NCBI GenBank assembly: GCA_964369475.1
Contig: CAYJFK010000022.1
Location: 1-36,071 of the forward strand
Direction of reading: 5' to 3'
DNA length: 36,071 nucleotides
Source of the DNA: CAYJFK01 sp964369475
Lineage (GTDB): Bacteria > Bacillota > Clostridia > Oscillospirales > Feifaniaceae
Under the pieces are notes generated by a model. The model was given only the letters and a program-made list of their open reading frames with translations, did no database searches and was not told where the DNA came from. Shown here in pieces: positions 16,665-24,800 of this stretch (position 1 is the stretch's first letter; each line of letters starts with the position of its first letter). Made by a program: the position numbers and the translations under genes.

Positions 16665-16865
16665 AAAAAAACGCTGCCCAATGCGCAAGGGCAGCGCTTT
16701 TTTCTTTAGTAAGAAGTGGGTGGGAGAAACATACACAAAATAGAGAATAACACATATTAAATGTGGTGGGGTTGCTCTCTACACTTGTTATTATGAAGTT
16801 CGCCTGTGTATTTTGTGTGTTTTATATATGAAAAATATGAGAATATTATATTATTTAAATGTTAC
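16665..16865 (-). ncRNA. Candidate small RNA unit 1 (duplicated block)
   Basis: A ~200-bp block nearly identical to 16993-17193. Read on the minus strand it ends in a terminator hairpin (16672-16679 with 16689-16696, 8 bp) followed by seven T. Upstream pairings include ACACAAAATA with TATTTTGTGT and CACAT with ATGTG. Two C-rich stretches (AACCCCACCAC and CTCCCACCC) would be largely unpaired, as in Gram-positive small RNAs that bind ribosome sites. An AT-rich promoter-like region starts the block. No open reading frame is conserved. Not assigned to any RNA family. Confidence 0.4.
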
Positions 16866-16992
16866 GACATCTCTCTCCCCCTTCATCGCAATTTGTCTTG
16901 TCAATAATATGCTTGTTGTATATTATATAAGGCACTCAAAAGCCATCATCTTTTAAGATGGTCTACCTTGCAAAATAGCCGTGCAAAGGCAG

Positions 16993-17193
16993 AAAAAAGC
17001 ACTACCCAATGCGCAAGGGCAGTGCTTTTTTTCTTTAGTAAGAAGTGGGTGGGAGAAACATACACAAAATAGAGAATAACACATATTAAATGTGGTGGGG
17101 TTGCTCTCTACACTTGCTATTATGAAGTTCGCCTGTGTATTTTATGTGTTTTATATATGAAAAATATAAGAATATTATATTGTGTAAATGTTA
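16993..17193 (-). ncRNA. Candidate small RNA unit 2 (duplicated block)
   Basis: Second copy of the block at 16665-16865, offset 328-329 bp in direct orientation. The terminator stem (16998-17007 with 17017-17026) differs by a compensatory G-C to A-T pair plus one mismatch, so the stem is mostly kept while its sequence drifts. The 125 bp between the copies is unrelated to them. The divergent promoter of the flavoprotein gene begins 17 nt beyond this block. Confidence 0.4.
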
Positions 17194-17209
17194 TAAGTGA
17201 TCCCATCAT

Positions 17210-17238
17210 TTGACAATGTTTTCTTAGCACGCTATAAT
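17210..17238 (+). promoter_or_regulatory. Consensus sigma-A promoter of the flavoprotein gene
   Basis: TTGACA (17210-17215), a 17-nt spacer and TATAAT (17233-17238), a perfect match to consensus, about 30 nt upstream of the start codon at 17270, giving a short leader. Confidence 0.9.
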
Positions 17239-17269
17239 TAACTTATTATATATTAAAGGAGAGAACACA

Positions 17270-17878
17270 ATGAAGGTCATAGCACTAAACGGAAGCCCAC
17301 GTAAGAACGGCAACACAAAGACAGCGCTTATTGCGTCATGTAAGGAGCTCGAAAGAGCAGGAATCGAAACCGAGATCTTGGAAATAGGCAGCCTAAAAAT
17401 ATCGGGATGTATGGGGTGTAATGCATGTGCAAAGACCGGCGCATGTGTTTTTAACGATGCCGCATTGACAGAGCTTATGGACAAAATTGCCGCCGCAGAC
17501 GGACTTATAGTGGGCGCACCTGTATATTACGGAGGAATAAACGGCACATTAAAGTCCTTCCTCGACAGGTTTTTCTACACAAATGGCGGTAAAATGACAT
17601 ACAAACCTGCCGCTGCACTATCTGTTGCAAGAAGAACGGGCGGACTTGATGCATATACCCAGATTTTAAGATACTTCCAGCTCTCCGAAATGCTCGTAAC
17701 CCCTTCCAGATACTTCGGCGCTCTTCACGGCAGAACAGAGGGCGAAGTAACAGAGGACGGCGAAGGCATGATGATAGCAAGAGATGCAGGGGCTACAATG
17801 GCATGGCTTCTAAAGTCGCTCGAAGGCATAGCGCCGCCGGTTCTTGAAGAACGTACAAGAACTCATTTTGTAAGATAA
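17270..17878 (+). CDS. Iron-sulfur flavoprotein-like NAD(P)H-dependent FMN reductase
   Basis: 202 residues of flavodoxin-like fold. The FMN phosphate loop is GSPRKNGNTKTAL (8-20). C47-x2-C50-x2-C53-x5-C59 (SGCMGCNACAKTGAC) is the compact cysteine motif of iron-sulfur flavoproteins (ISF), which bind a 4Fe-4S cluster. GAPVYYGGINGTLKSFLDRF is the second flavin-binding segment. Such proteins pass electrons between ferredoxin or NAD(P)H and acceptors in anaerobes; the physiological substrate is not evident. The start follows AAAGGAGAG at a good distance. It is transcribed alone from a consensus promoter, which suggests high expression. Confidence 0.88.
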   Translation: MKVIALNGSPRKNGNTKTALIASCKELERAGIETEILEIGSLKISGCMGCNACAKTGACVFNDAALTELMDKIAAADGLIVGAPVYYGGINGTLKSFLDRFFYTNGGKMTYKPAAALSVARRTGGLDAYTQILRYFQLSEMLVTPSRYFGALHGRTEGEVTEDGEGMMIARDAGATMAWLLKSLEGIAPPVLEERTRTHFVR

Positions 17879-17912
17879 TTTACATAACGCACCCACCTAA
17901 ATTTCGCAAAAT

Positions 17913-17951
17913 TTCGCAAGAGGAGCACCTCGATGGTGCTCCTCTTGCGAA
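17913..17951 (+). terminator. Long perfect hairpin 3' of the flavoprotein gene
   Basis: A 17-bp perfect stem (17913-17929 with 17935-17951) with a 5-nt loop, 34 nt past the stop. No T tract follows on the plus strand, so termination may be weak. Confidence 0.6.
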
Positions 17952-17976
17952 CCTGTTTACAGCCTAATTACAGAGA

Positions 17977-18015
17977 AAAATTGCCGAAAACGTTTTGTTC
18001 GTTTTCGGCAATTTT
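17977..18015 (-). terminator. Intrinsic terminator 3' of the truncated reductase gene
   Basis: A 16-bp stem (17977-17992 with 18000-18015), 6 nt past the stop at 18022, with its own outer T run on the minus strand. Confidence 0.8.
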
Positions 18016-18021
18016 GCTATA

Positions 18022-19460
18022 TTAACCTATTTTGGAAAGAGCGTCGTTTACCGCTTCGATAATTGCATTACTTGTTAGTGTTGCGCCTGCAATTGTGTCG
18101 ACCTCTGTCGAGCCTGCCGCAACGATAGCGTCTGGGATTGTGTCAAGTGCAGGGTCTGCTATGCCTTCAGATTCTGTTTGCTCTATAACTTCAACAGCAG
18201 CAATGCTGTCGCCGTCCATTGTAACCTTAACGGTTAGAGGGCCACCCATACCTACATCACTTGTGCCAAGGTATTCGTTCTCTGCTGTTTCTACTTCAAC
18301 AGTTGCAATTACAAGATCTGTTGTTGTGCCGGGTGTATGCGTAATTGCCGATTCGACAGGTGCTACTGTATATAGAGGTAGCTCGTCCTTTACAGTCGCT
18401 GCGTTTTTACCTGCGATTTCGCCAAACACTACGCACTCTGCAATGTTACCGCCGCCTTGGTATTGGTAAGCTGTGATACCGCCAAGCTCGCCTGCCGAGT
18501 ATAGGTGAGGAATGGGGTCGCCGTTTACATCAAGAACTTCCGAGTTCTCGTTGCGGCGAGGGCCGCCTTGTGTGTTGATTATTAGCTGAACAACCTCTGC
18601 TGCATAGTACTTGTCGCCGGAGAAGGCTGTCATGTTTGCGGCATCACGGCCAAACTCGGGATCGTATCCGGTTGTTGCATAGCTATTAAAGTTTGTTACT
18701 GTCTCCTCAAGAGCCGCAGGATCGATTCCGATTTCAGTAGCAAGAGCGGCTACCGAATCTGCCTCGTATACTGTCGATAGAGATAGCGAAGGATTATCCT
18801 TGATGTGTGCAAAGGATGCTTCGTCCCAGATAATGTAGCTCTCAAGAGGACGACGAGCATTTATCCATGCATCGCCATGCTTGATGTGACCATGACGAGA
18901 TGTCTCGTCTTCTTTTAGGAAGCGCTCGCCCGAGCCCGATACAAGGATTGTGCTACCTGTTGTAAAGGCCGGGCCCGATGTGGGAACGCCGCCACGTGTG
19001 CCGGGTTCTGCCGCAAGTGTGCTACCGCCAAGGTTAGCTATACCTTCGTATGCTTCCATGTGCCATAGGTCTGCCCCTACTTCCATTGCCATTTTAACGC
19101 CGTCACCTGTGTTGTATAGGCCGCCAATTGCATGGTACTTTGTAATGCCAAGGTAGTCTGCGATCATTTCGGGATTTGCTTCAAATCCGCCTGTTGCAAG
19201 GACGATACCGTTTACCGCACGGATGTTTAGCGTCTCGCCGCCACGCTCAACTTCAACACCTAAAACAATCTTGGACTGTGGGTCTTGAATTAGCTTAACA
19301 GCTGGCGACTCGTACCAAACGTCGATGTTCTCTGTGCGATCTGTTACAAGCTTGTAAAACTGCTTCCAAAGATAACCATCGCTAAATGCATCGTTAAGCG
19401 AGTTTAGGCTGATGTTCTCAGAGCCTGTAAACTCAGGATACTCAGGCGACATTGCAAAGT
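18022..19460 (-). pseudogene. 5'-truncated flavoprotein fumarate/urocanate reductase with C-terminal FMN-binding domain
   Basis: The open frame extends to 19515 but homologous sequence begins only near PEFTGSENISLN. The N-terminal signal peptide and FAD Rossmann motif (GxGxxG) of this family are missing. What remains is the rest of the FAD-binding/substrate domain (VLATGGFEANPEM; ERFLKEDETSRHGH; TQGGPRRNENSEVLDVNG; YSAGELGG; YQGGGNIAECVVFG) and a C-terminal FMN_bind domain with DTIAGATLTSNA, the covalent flavinylation type motif. Intact relatives are about 550-650 residues and act outside the membrane in anaerobic electron transfer. The first ~20 codons of the frame are antisense to an AraC fragment, and no ribosome site precedes any start. 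It is therefore most likely a non-functional remnant cut by a rearrangement. Confidence 0.75.
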
Positions 19461-19696
19461 ATGCTAATGTCAACTCGACGTACCTAAGCAATAAATTTAG
19501 GGAAGATGTCGGCACAACGCTTAGGGACTATCTGTCCTCTGTGCGTATCGATAGGGCAAAATTCTTGCTAACAAATACCGATAAAAAGGTATCAGAGATA
19601 GCCCAATCTGTTGGCTTTTACGATGGCAGATATTTTGCCCGTACATTTAAAATCGCAACAACGCTAAGCCCCTCCGAATACAGGGGGCAAAAATAG
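19453..19696 (+). pseudogene. 5'-truncated AraC-family regulator (C-terminal HTH only)
   Basis: About 80 codons encode the C-terminal AraC DNA-binding domain: IAKYANVNSTYLSNKFREDVG (first helix-turn-helix) and VSEIAQSVGFYDGRYFARTFK then SPSEYR (second). Everything upstream of IAKY in this frame is antisense to the reductase gene, and the formal ATG at 19412 lies inside that antisense stretch. A full regulator would have at least 200 further N-terminal residues. The two fragments face away from each other from one junction near 19440-19475. Possibly expressed as a bare HTH peptide, but no ribosome site is visible. Confidence 0.75.
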
Positions 19697-19740
19697 ATAT
19701 TTTCGTTATAAAAACAGACGTGGCGGCATATTATCAATAT

Positions 19741-19790
19741 AGGGTGAGCGATGCAATCCGAACCCGTTTTTGAAGCCAAAGGGCTTTCCG
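19741..19790 (+). repeat. Dispersed intergenic repeat B, copy 2
   Basis: Matches the minus strand of 1-60, with AATCCGAACCCGTTTTTG (19755-19772) identical and flanking AGGGTGA and AGCCA-AGGGC shared. It lies between the AraC fragment and the carboxypeptidase gene. A short open frame across it (19751-19822) is the translation of the repeat, not a gene. Confidence 0.6.
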
Positions 19791-19837
19791 CGGGGCTCCT
19801 TGGTGCCTACCAATATTTATAAGAGGTGATAATTGCC

Positions 19838-21013
19838 GTGAATAACAAAAAGCATAACAAAAGAACGCCTTGCGGCACAAGAACAACATATGTGGCCGCT
19901 ATATTTGCGGCATTCACACTTCTCGCCCCCTTTAGCGTGTCGGCTTCGGGCATAGCGCCTGAAATATCAGCCCCGAGCGCCATATTAATAGAGGCAGAGA
20001 CCGGCAAGGTTTTATATGAAAAAAATGCCGATGAAATGTTGCCGCCCGCATCTGTTACAAAGGTAATGACCATGCTGTTAATTGTAGAAGCGATCGAAAG
20101 CGGCCGCATTACGCTCGAGGACATGGTAACGACGAGCGAACACGCCGCTTCTATGGGTGGCTCTCAAGTTTTTCTTGAAGCAGGAGAGAGCATGAGTGTG
20201 CACGACATGCTAAAGGCAATTGTAATTGCGTCGGGTAACGATGCTTCGACAGCAATGGCGGAGCACATCGCAGGCAGTGCCGAGGGCTTTGTGGCACTTA
20301 TGAACGAGCGCGCGGCAGAGCTCGGCATGACGGGCACGACATTTTTAAATGTCCACGGGCTCGATACGGAGGGGCATGTTACAACGGCACGAGACATCGC
20401 TCTCATGTCGAGAGAGCTCTTAAGCTATGATTTGATAAAACAGTACACTTCTATTTGGATGGACTCGCTTAGAGACGGAACATTCACCCTTGCAAATACA
20501 AACAAGCTAATCCAGTCGTACAGCGGCGTTACAGGGCTTAAAACGGGAAGCACAGGGCTTGCTAAATACTGCATGTCGGCAAGTGCAGAGCGTGACGGCA
20601 TGGAGCTTATTGCCGTAATAATGGCAGCCCCTTCGAGTAGCGACAGGTTTACATCTGCCGCAAAGCTGCTCGATTTTGGCTTTGCCAATTACAAGGTCGA
20701 GAACATTCTATGCCCACCGCTCGATGCGATAGCGGTAAGTGGCGGCAAGCAAGAATTTGTCGAAGTTGCCGCCATTCCCGACAACATAAGCATCGTTATG
20801 GAAAAGGGCGACTCAAGAGCTCCGACGATAAAGGTCGTAGCGCAAGAGAGCCTGTCAGCGCCTGTCGTAGAGGGACAGACGGTCGGCGAGGTTATATACA
20901 TGCTCGACGACCTTGAAGTTCTAACGGCAAAACTCGTTACAACGAGCGCTGTTGAGGAGAGGAGCACCATCGACGATTTGCTTTATTATCTGAAAATCAT
21001 GCTTGCAGGTTGA
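19838..21013 (+). CDS. dacF: D-alanyl-D-alanine carboxypeptidase (S11, DacF/PBP5 family)
   Basis: 391 residues from a GTG that stands about 7 nt after AAGAGGTGAT; a GTG 12 nt earlier lies inside that ribosome site. A signal peptide (about 18-38, ending FSVSASG) is followed by the penicillin-binding fold with SxxK at S72-V-T-K75, SGN at S133-G-N135 and KTG at K236-T-G238, all three catalytic motifs intact. The C-terminal part (about 285-375) is the PBP5_C beta domain; the end (DDLLYYLKIMLAG) is a likely amphipathic membrane-binding helix. The enzyme trims the terminal D-Ala from peptidoglycan stem peptides outside the membrane. The symbol is given by family; paralogues (dacA, dacB) are hard to tell apart by sequence. 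Confidence 0.92.
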   Translation: MNNKKHNKRTPCGTRTTYVAAIFAAFTLLAPFSVSASGIAPEISAPSAILIEAETGKVLYEKNADEMLPPASVTKVMTMLLIVEAIESGRITLEDMVTTSEHAASMGGSQVFLEAGESMSVHDMLKAIVIASGNDASTAMAEHIAGSAEGFVALMNERAAELGMTGTTFLNVHGLDTEGHVTTARDIALMSRELLSYDLIKQYTSIWMDSLRDGTFTLANTNKLIQSYSGVTGLKTGSTGLAKYCMSASAERDGMELIAVIMAAPSSSDRFTSAAKLLDFGFANYKVENILCPPLDAIAVSGGKQEFVEVAAIPDNISIVMEKGDSRAPTIKVVAQESLSAPVVEGQTVGEVIYMLDDLEVLTAKLVTTSAVEERSTIDDLLYYLKIMLAG

Positions 21014-21043
21014 GTTTCCTTAGCTTTGCCTGCCAAGTAATAT

Positions 21044-21121
21044 AAAAAGTGTGTTGTAGCTCGAGCTGATATTAACGGATTTATCCGTTTAATCTCACAT
21101 TAGCGCTACAACACACTTTTT
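21044..21121 (+). terminator. Branched intrinsic terminator 3' of the carboxypeptidase gene
   Basis: A 17-bp outer stem (21044-21060 with 21105-21121) encloses a smaller AACGGAT/ATCCGTT hairpin and ends in six T. It lies 31 nt past the stop. Confidence 0.85.
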
Positions 21122-21223
21122 TATGCACATATCCTCATGCTCTGCGCCGCCCATTTGCAGGTGTGGATTTAGCTATTTTACATGCTTCCCATATAATTGT
21201 TTTATTCAAAGTAGCATTTTAGC

Positions 21224-21252
21224 TTGACGGCTTCTTATTCATGCTTTATAAT
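21224..21252 (+). promoter_or_regulatory. Sigma-A promoter of the small membrane protein gene
   Basis: TTGACG (21224-21229), a 17-nt spacer and TATAAT (21247-21252), 40 nt upstream of the ATG at 21292. It covers an upstream in-frame ATG at 21241, which rules that out as the start. Confidence 0.85.
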
Positions 21253-21291
21253 TATTATACGTATCAAAATAACTTTGTAGGAGGCTTTTTT

Positions 21292-21549
21292 ATGAACAAG
21301 ATTAGCTGTCCCGTTGTTACAAACATGAAAGATTTGATGGACTTTGTCATGGAGAGGGTGCGCACTTTTACCATTTTGGATTATGCAGTATTCGAGTTTA
21401 CACTACTGAGCATTGGCGCAATTATTGGCTCTTTTTTCTCCGACTTTGTCAAAAAGCGCCTTCCCTTTTTTACCATTGTTTTTGTACTTGGATATATTTA
21501 TATAATGGTGAAAATTTTTCTCCCAAAAGCAAAAAACAAGAGGCATTAA
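21292..21549 (+). CDS. Small two-helix membrane protein
   Basis: 85 residues from the ATG after GTAGGAGG. Two hydrophobic helices (about 33-50 and 58-75) are separated by SDFVKKRLP, and the tail is basic (LPKAKNKRH), suggesting a hairpin with both ends in the cytosol. The N-terminal 30 residues form a charged helix. I recognise no family with certainty; similar small proteins occur as permease-like or hypothetical proteins in Clostridia. It has its own strong promoter and a terminator, so it is a real single-gene unit. Function unknown. Confidence 0.75.
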   Translation: MNKISCPVVTNMKDLMDFVMERVRTFTILDYAVFEFTLLSIGAIIGSFFSDFVKKRLPFFTIVFVLGYIYIMVKIFLPKAKNKRH

Positions 21550-21592
21550 GCCCGCTTACGAATACCCAACTACAAGCAGTCAAATATATCAA

Positions 21593-21616
21593 AAAGGAGG
21601 CCGTAAGGCCTCCTTT
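21593..21616. terminator. Terminator hairpin, left copy at repeat element A2
   Basis: A 10-bp stem AAAGGAGGCC / GGCCTCCTTT with loop GTAA, preceded by A-rich sequence, so on the minus strand it carries a T tract. The same stem recurs at 21779-21798 with loop TTAC, the reverse complement of this loop. Confidence 0.8.
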
Positions 21617-21778
21617 CAGGTTGGAGAAAAAACTAAAATCAAGCCCCTTCGGAAGGAGGGGGAGCGGCGAGGGGGCACCATCAGGGTGCCCTCTGGCGTT
21701 AAATTCCCGCCCCGAGGGCGTTAAAATCAGCTCCGGCTGATTTTGTCAGCTTGGAGAAAACGCTTTTTCTCCAAGCTG
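21617..21778 (+). repeat. Dispersed element A, copy 2 (162 bp, long form)
   Basis: It starts CAGGTTGGAGAAAAA and ends TTTTTCTCCAAGCTG, giving near-perfect terminal inverted repeats. Internal hairpins in order are CCCCTTC/GAAGGAGGGG, GGGCACC/GGTGCCC, CGCCC/GGGCG, AAATCAGC/GCTGATTT and CAGCTTGGAGAAAA/TTTTCTCCAAGCTG. It lies between convergent genes, directly between two copies of one terminator hairpin. No coding capacity. Confidence 0.85.
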
Positions 21779-21802
21779 AGGAGGCCTTACGGCCTCCTTT
21801 TT
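21779..21802. terminator. Terminator hairpin, right copy at repeat element A2
   Basis: Stem AGGAGGCC / GGCCTCCT (21779-21786 with 21791-21798) with loop TTAC, followed by five T on the plus strand. With the left copy it looks like one bidirectional terminator split and duplicated around the element. Confidence 0.85.
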
Positions 21803-21807
21803 AATTG

Positions 21808-24800
21808 TTAATTATCTTGGTGTATCACATATCCGTTTTTGCCGTCCTTTTTTACCTTTTCAAGGGCATGTACCGCTTTTTTGTAAAGCTTATCAAATTC
21901 GTCGCCATGTTCCGGATATAATGCTATTCCAACGCTTGCTGTAATTTCGACCTTTTGTTCGTTTAGCTCATGAGTCGTGCCGAGTGCTCCGCAAAGCTCT
22001 GCCGCCTTTTTCTCTACAAAATCCTTTTCCTTATAGTTTCCGATAAAGATATAGAACTGATCTTCGTCTATTCTTCCAATAATGTCCGAACTTCTAAACA
22101 TCGTTCTAAGCTTGCTGCCGACATCACGCAAACACTTGTCGCCATAGTCGTGGCCGAATGTGCTGTTTATACTGCTAAAATTATCAAGGTCTACCACAAA
22201 CAAAGCGCCTGTGTCGTTTTCCTCTGTGGCAATTCGTAGGTAGTTGTGAATGTAACGCTCTGTTGCACTCTTGTTGTACATCTCTGTTTTGGGGTCTGAT
22301 TCAGATTTAACCTTAAGTATACCCATTTCGAGCTTGTGCGCAAGCGCTTCCGACATCTTTCCGACCGTTCTGTATCTCTTCTTCTCCTCATCAAATACAC
22401 ATCTTGTGCTGTATAGATACCAAATTGGCTCGCCGTTTGGGAGCGTCATGTAAAACTCGCCTTCACGCTTTTTCTTTACAGATGCTTGGTCACCTTCGAA
22501 AATATCTCTACAACCAGAGAACATTGTTCGCCCGATCTCCGATTCTAAGAAATTTTCAATAGTATCGGGAATATCAAATCTGTCTGCAAAGTTTTTGGAG
22601 AAGCGTATAGTTTTACTCTCTTTGTCATAGTCAAAAAATACGCTGTTTGTCAGATCGGCTATGCGTGAGTTAAAGTCTTTCTCGCCTTTTAGCTCTCGAA
22701 TGCTCTCAATATGTCCGCTTATGTCAACAATCGAAAGATATAGCCTTGTCTCCCCACTTTCGTTAACGGCTATTCTACCGTCACACTGTACGGTTTTGTA
22801 GCCTGTATACTTGTTTACAAGGCGGCACACACACTCGTATCTACCTGTGGGATCATCATATGCTTTTTTAAGTTGGTCCTCAAATGTTTCGTTTCTATCG
22901 TCCGGATGGATTGTCTCGAGCCCGTTATTTTGGAATAGGTCTCGAACCTCTTCTTTTGTGTAGCCTATAAGGTTAAAGTATCCTTCGTTGGCCTCTACAA
23001 TTCTAAAGCCATCTTTTAGCTCTGCAATAAGTATTCCGCATGGCACTAAGGAGTTTGCAAACTTTGCATCGTTAATATTGAGAATTTGAGGTATGCTATG
23101 TAAGTCCTCCATTGCACTGCGTTTCATTTGCTCTGCATACTTGTCTTCAAACTCTGTAATGGGCATCGGCTTAGCATGAACATATCCCTGTATAGCGTCG
23201 CAGTTCATGCTCTTTAAGAGCTCGACTTGCTCAGGCGTTTCTATACCTTCTGCCACGACATACATTCCAAGGTTGTGCGACATTTTTACAATACTGTCTA
23301 TTAGCATGTCGTCTCTACGTGCATTTTTGCCTCCTACAAAGAAGCTTCTGTCCATTTTAAGCGTATCTACTTGTAGGTTCTTCAGCATACCGAGCGAGGA
23401 ATATCCAGCGCCGAAATCGTCTATCGAAATTCTAAAGTTGTTGCTCTTTAGCTCCTCAAAGAGCTGCTCTATTGTGCTCGCACTTTCTATTGCTGTCGAC
23501 TCTGTAAGCTCTATTTCGAGCAGTTCGTGCGGTATGTTGTATTTATCGGCTATTGCGATAACTCCGCTTACAAAGAATGGGTTGCTTAGATTTAATCTCG
23601 AGCAGTTTATAGAAACAGTAAGCGCTCCCCTGCCTTCGTCTATCCAGCGCCTTATCGTTTTGCAGACATTTTCCAGTACATTTCTGTCAAGATCTACAAT
23701 AAGTCCGTTTCTTTCAAAGAGCGGTATAAAGTCGCTCGGATATATTAGAGTGCCATCGTCTTCAATCCAACGCACAAGCGCCTCTGCGCCTACAAGTTTA
23801 TCGTCTGTCGTGCTGAACTTTGGCTGAAGGTATACTTTAAATTCGTTATTTTCAAGGGCAGGCTTTGCTTTAATGGTAATCTCTGCCTCTTTTTGCACAT
23901 TTCTTTTAAATGTGTCATCGTAGTCGCAAAATGTCACGCCTTTAGAGTTTTTAGCCCTTGAAAGTGCGAGGTTGACCTTGCTCATAATCTCGTCTATATC
24001 GGTTTCGCCGGCTTCTATGTTGTATCTGCCTACTTTAAATGTGCCTGCATAGTTCTCCAGTTCTGGCAACACTTTGTCGTAATGCGCATCGATATTACCT
24101 GCAATGCTCATTAAGTCGTCAAGCCCCGGTCTCTTGGCAAAAAATCCGAATGTGTCTCCGCTTATTCTTGCAACCATTAGCGTTGGAATGTTGAGCGATT
24201 CGCCAAATGTCTTTACTGTTTTTAGTACCTTATCGCCTACTTTGTAGCCAAACATTTCGTTTATTGCCTTAAAGTTTTCTATGTCGAAAACTGCAATGGT
24301 ATACCGTCCATCTTTATCTTGCTTTAAAGTGCTTTTCATTTCAAGCCTAAACTTTTCCATGTTCGGAAGGTCTGTTAGCGGATCGTAATATGCCGCTTTG
24401 GTGAGCTTTTTATTGGAACGCATTTGAGATACTGCCATATAGCAAATAAGTACTATTACCGTCCAGTAGACAATATCTCCTATGGTGCTAAATCTGGCAA
24501 GCGCCGCTACAAGGTCGTCGTTTAGCGAGTCGACCTCGACATTCATTGCGAGCGCCCATTCTGTTAGGGCTATCGGGTGATAGACCATAACTTTGTCTAC
24601 CCCGTAGTAGTCGTAGTAAAAGCCGCCGCTTAGATTTTCTGTAATGCTTTTTTGTGCCACCTCGAGATTTGCCATGCCCATTGCCTCTAGGTCTCTCTCG
24701 GGGATGAAGGAGGCCTCTGCATGATCTTCACTTGTAGACAACACTAAACTAAGCGATGTATCTATAATAAATATATCGCCTGTGTAATCTCTTATATCTT

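Noticed and set aside
19751..19822. Short open frame starting MQSEPVFEAKGL before the carboxypeptidase gene
   Set aside because: It is the translation of dispersed repeat B, which also occurs at 1-60 without a start codon, and no ribosome site precedes it.
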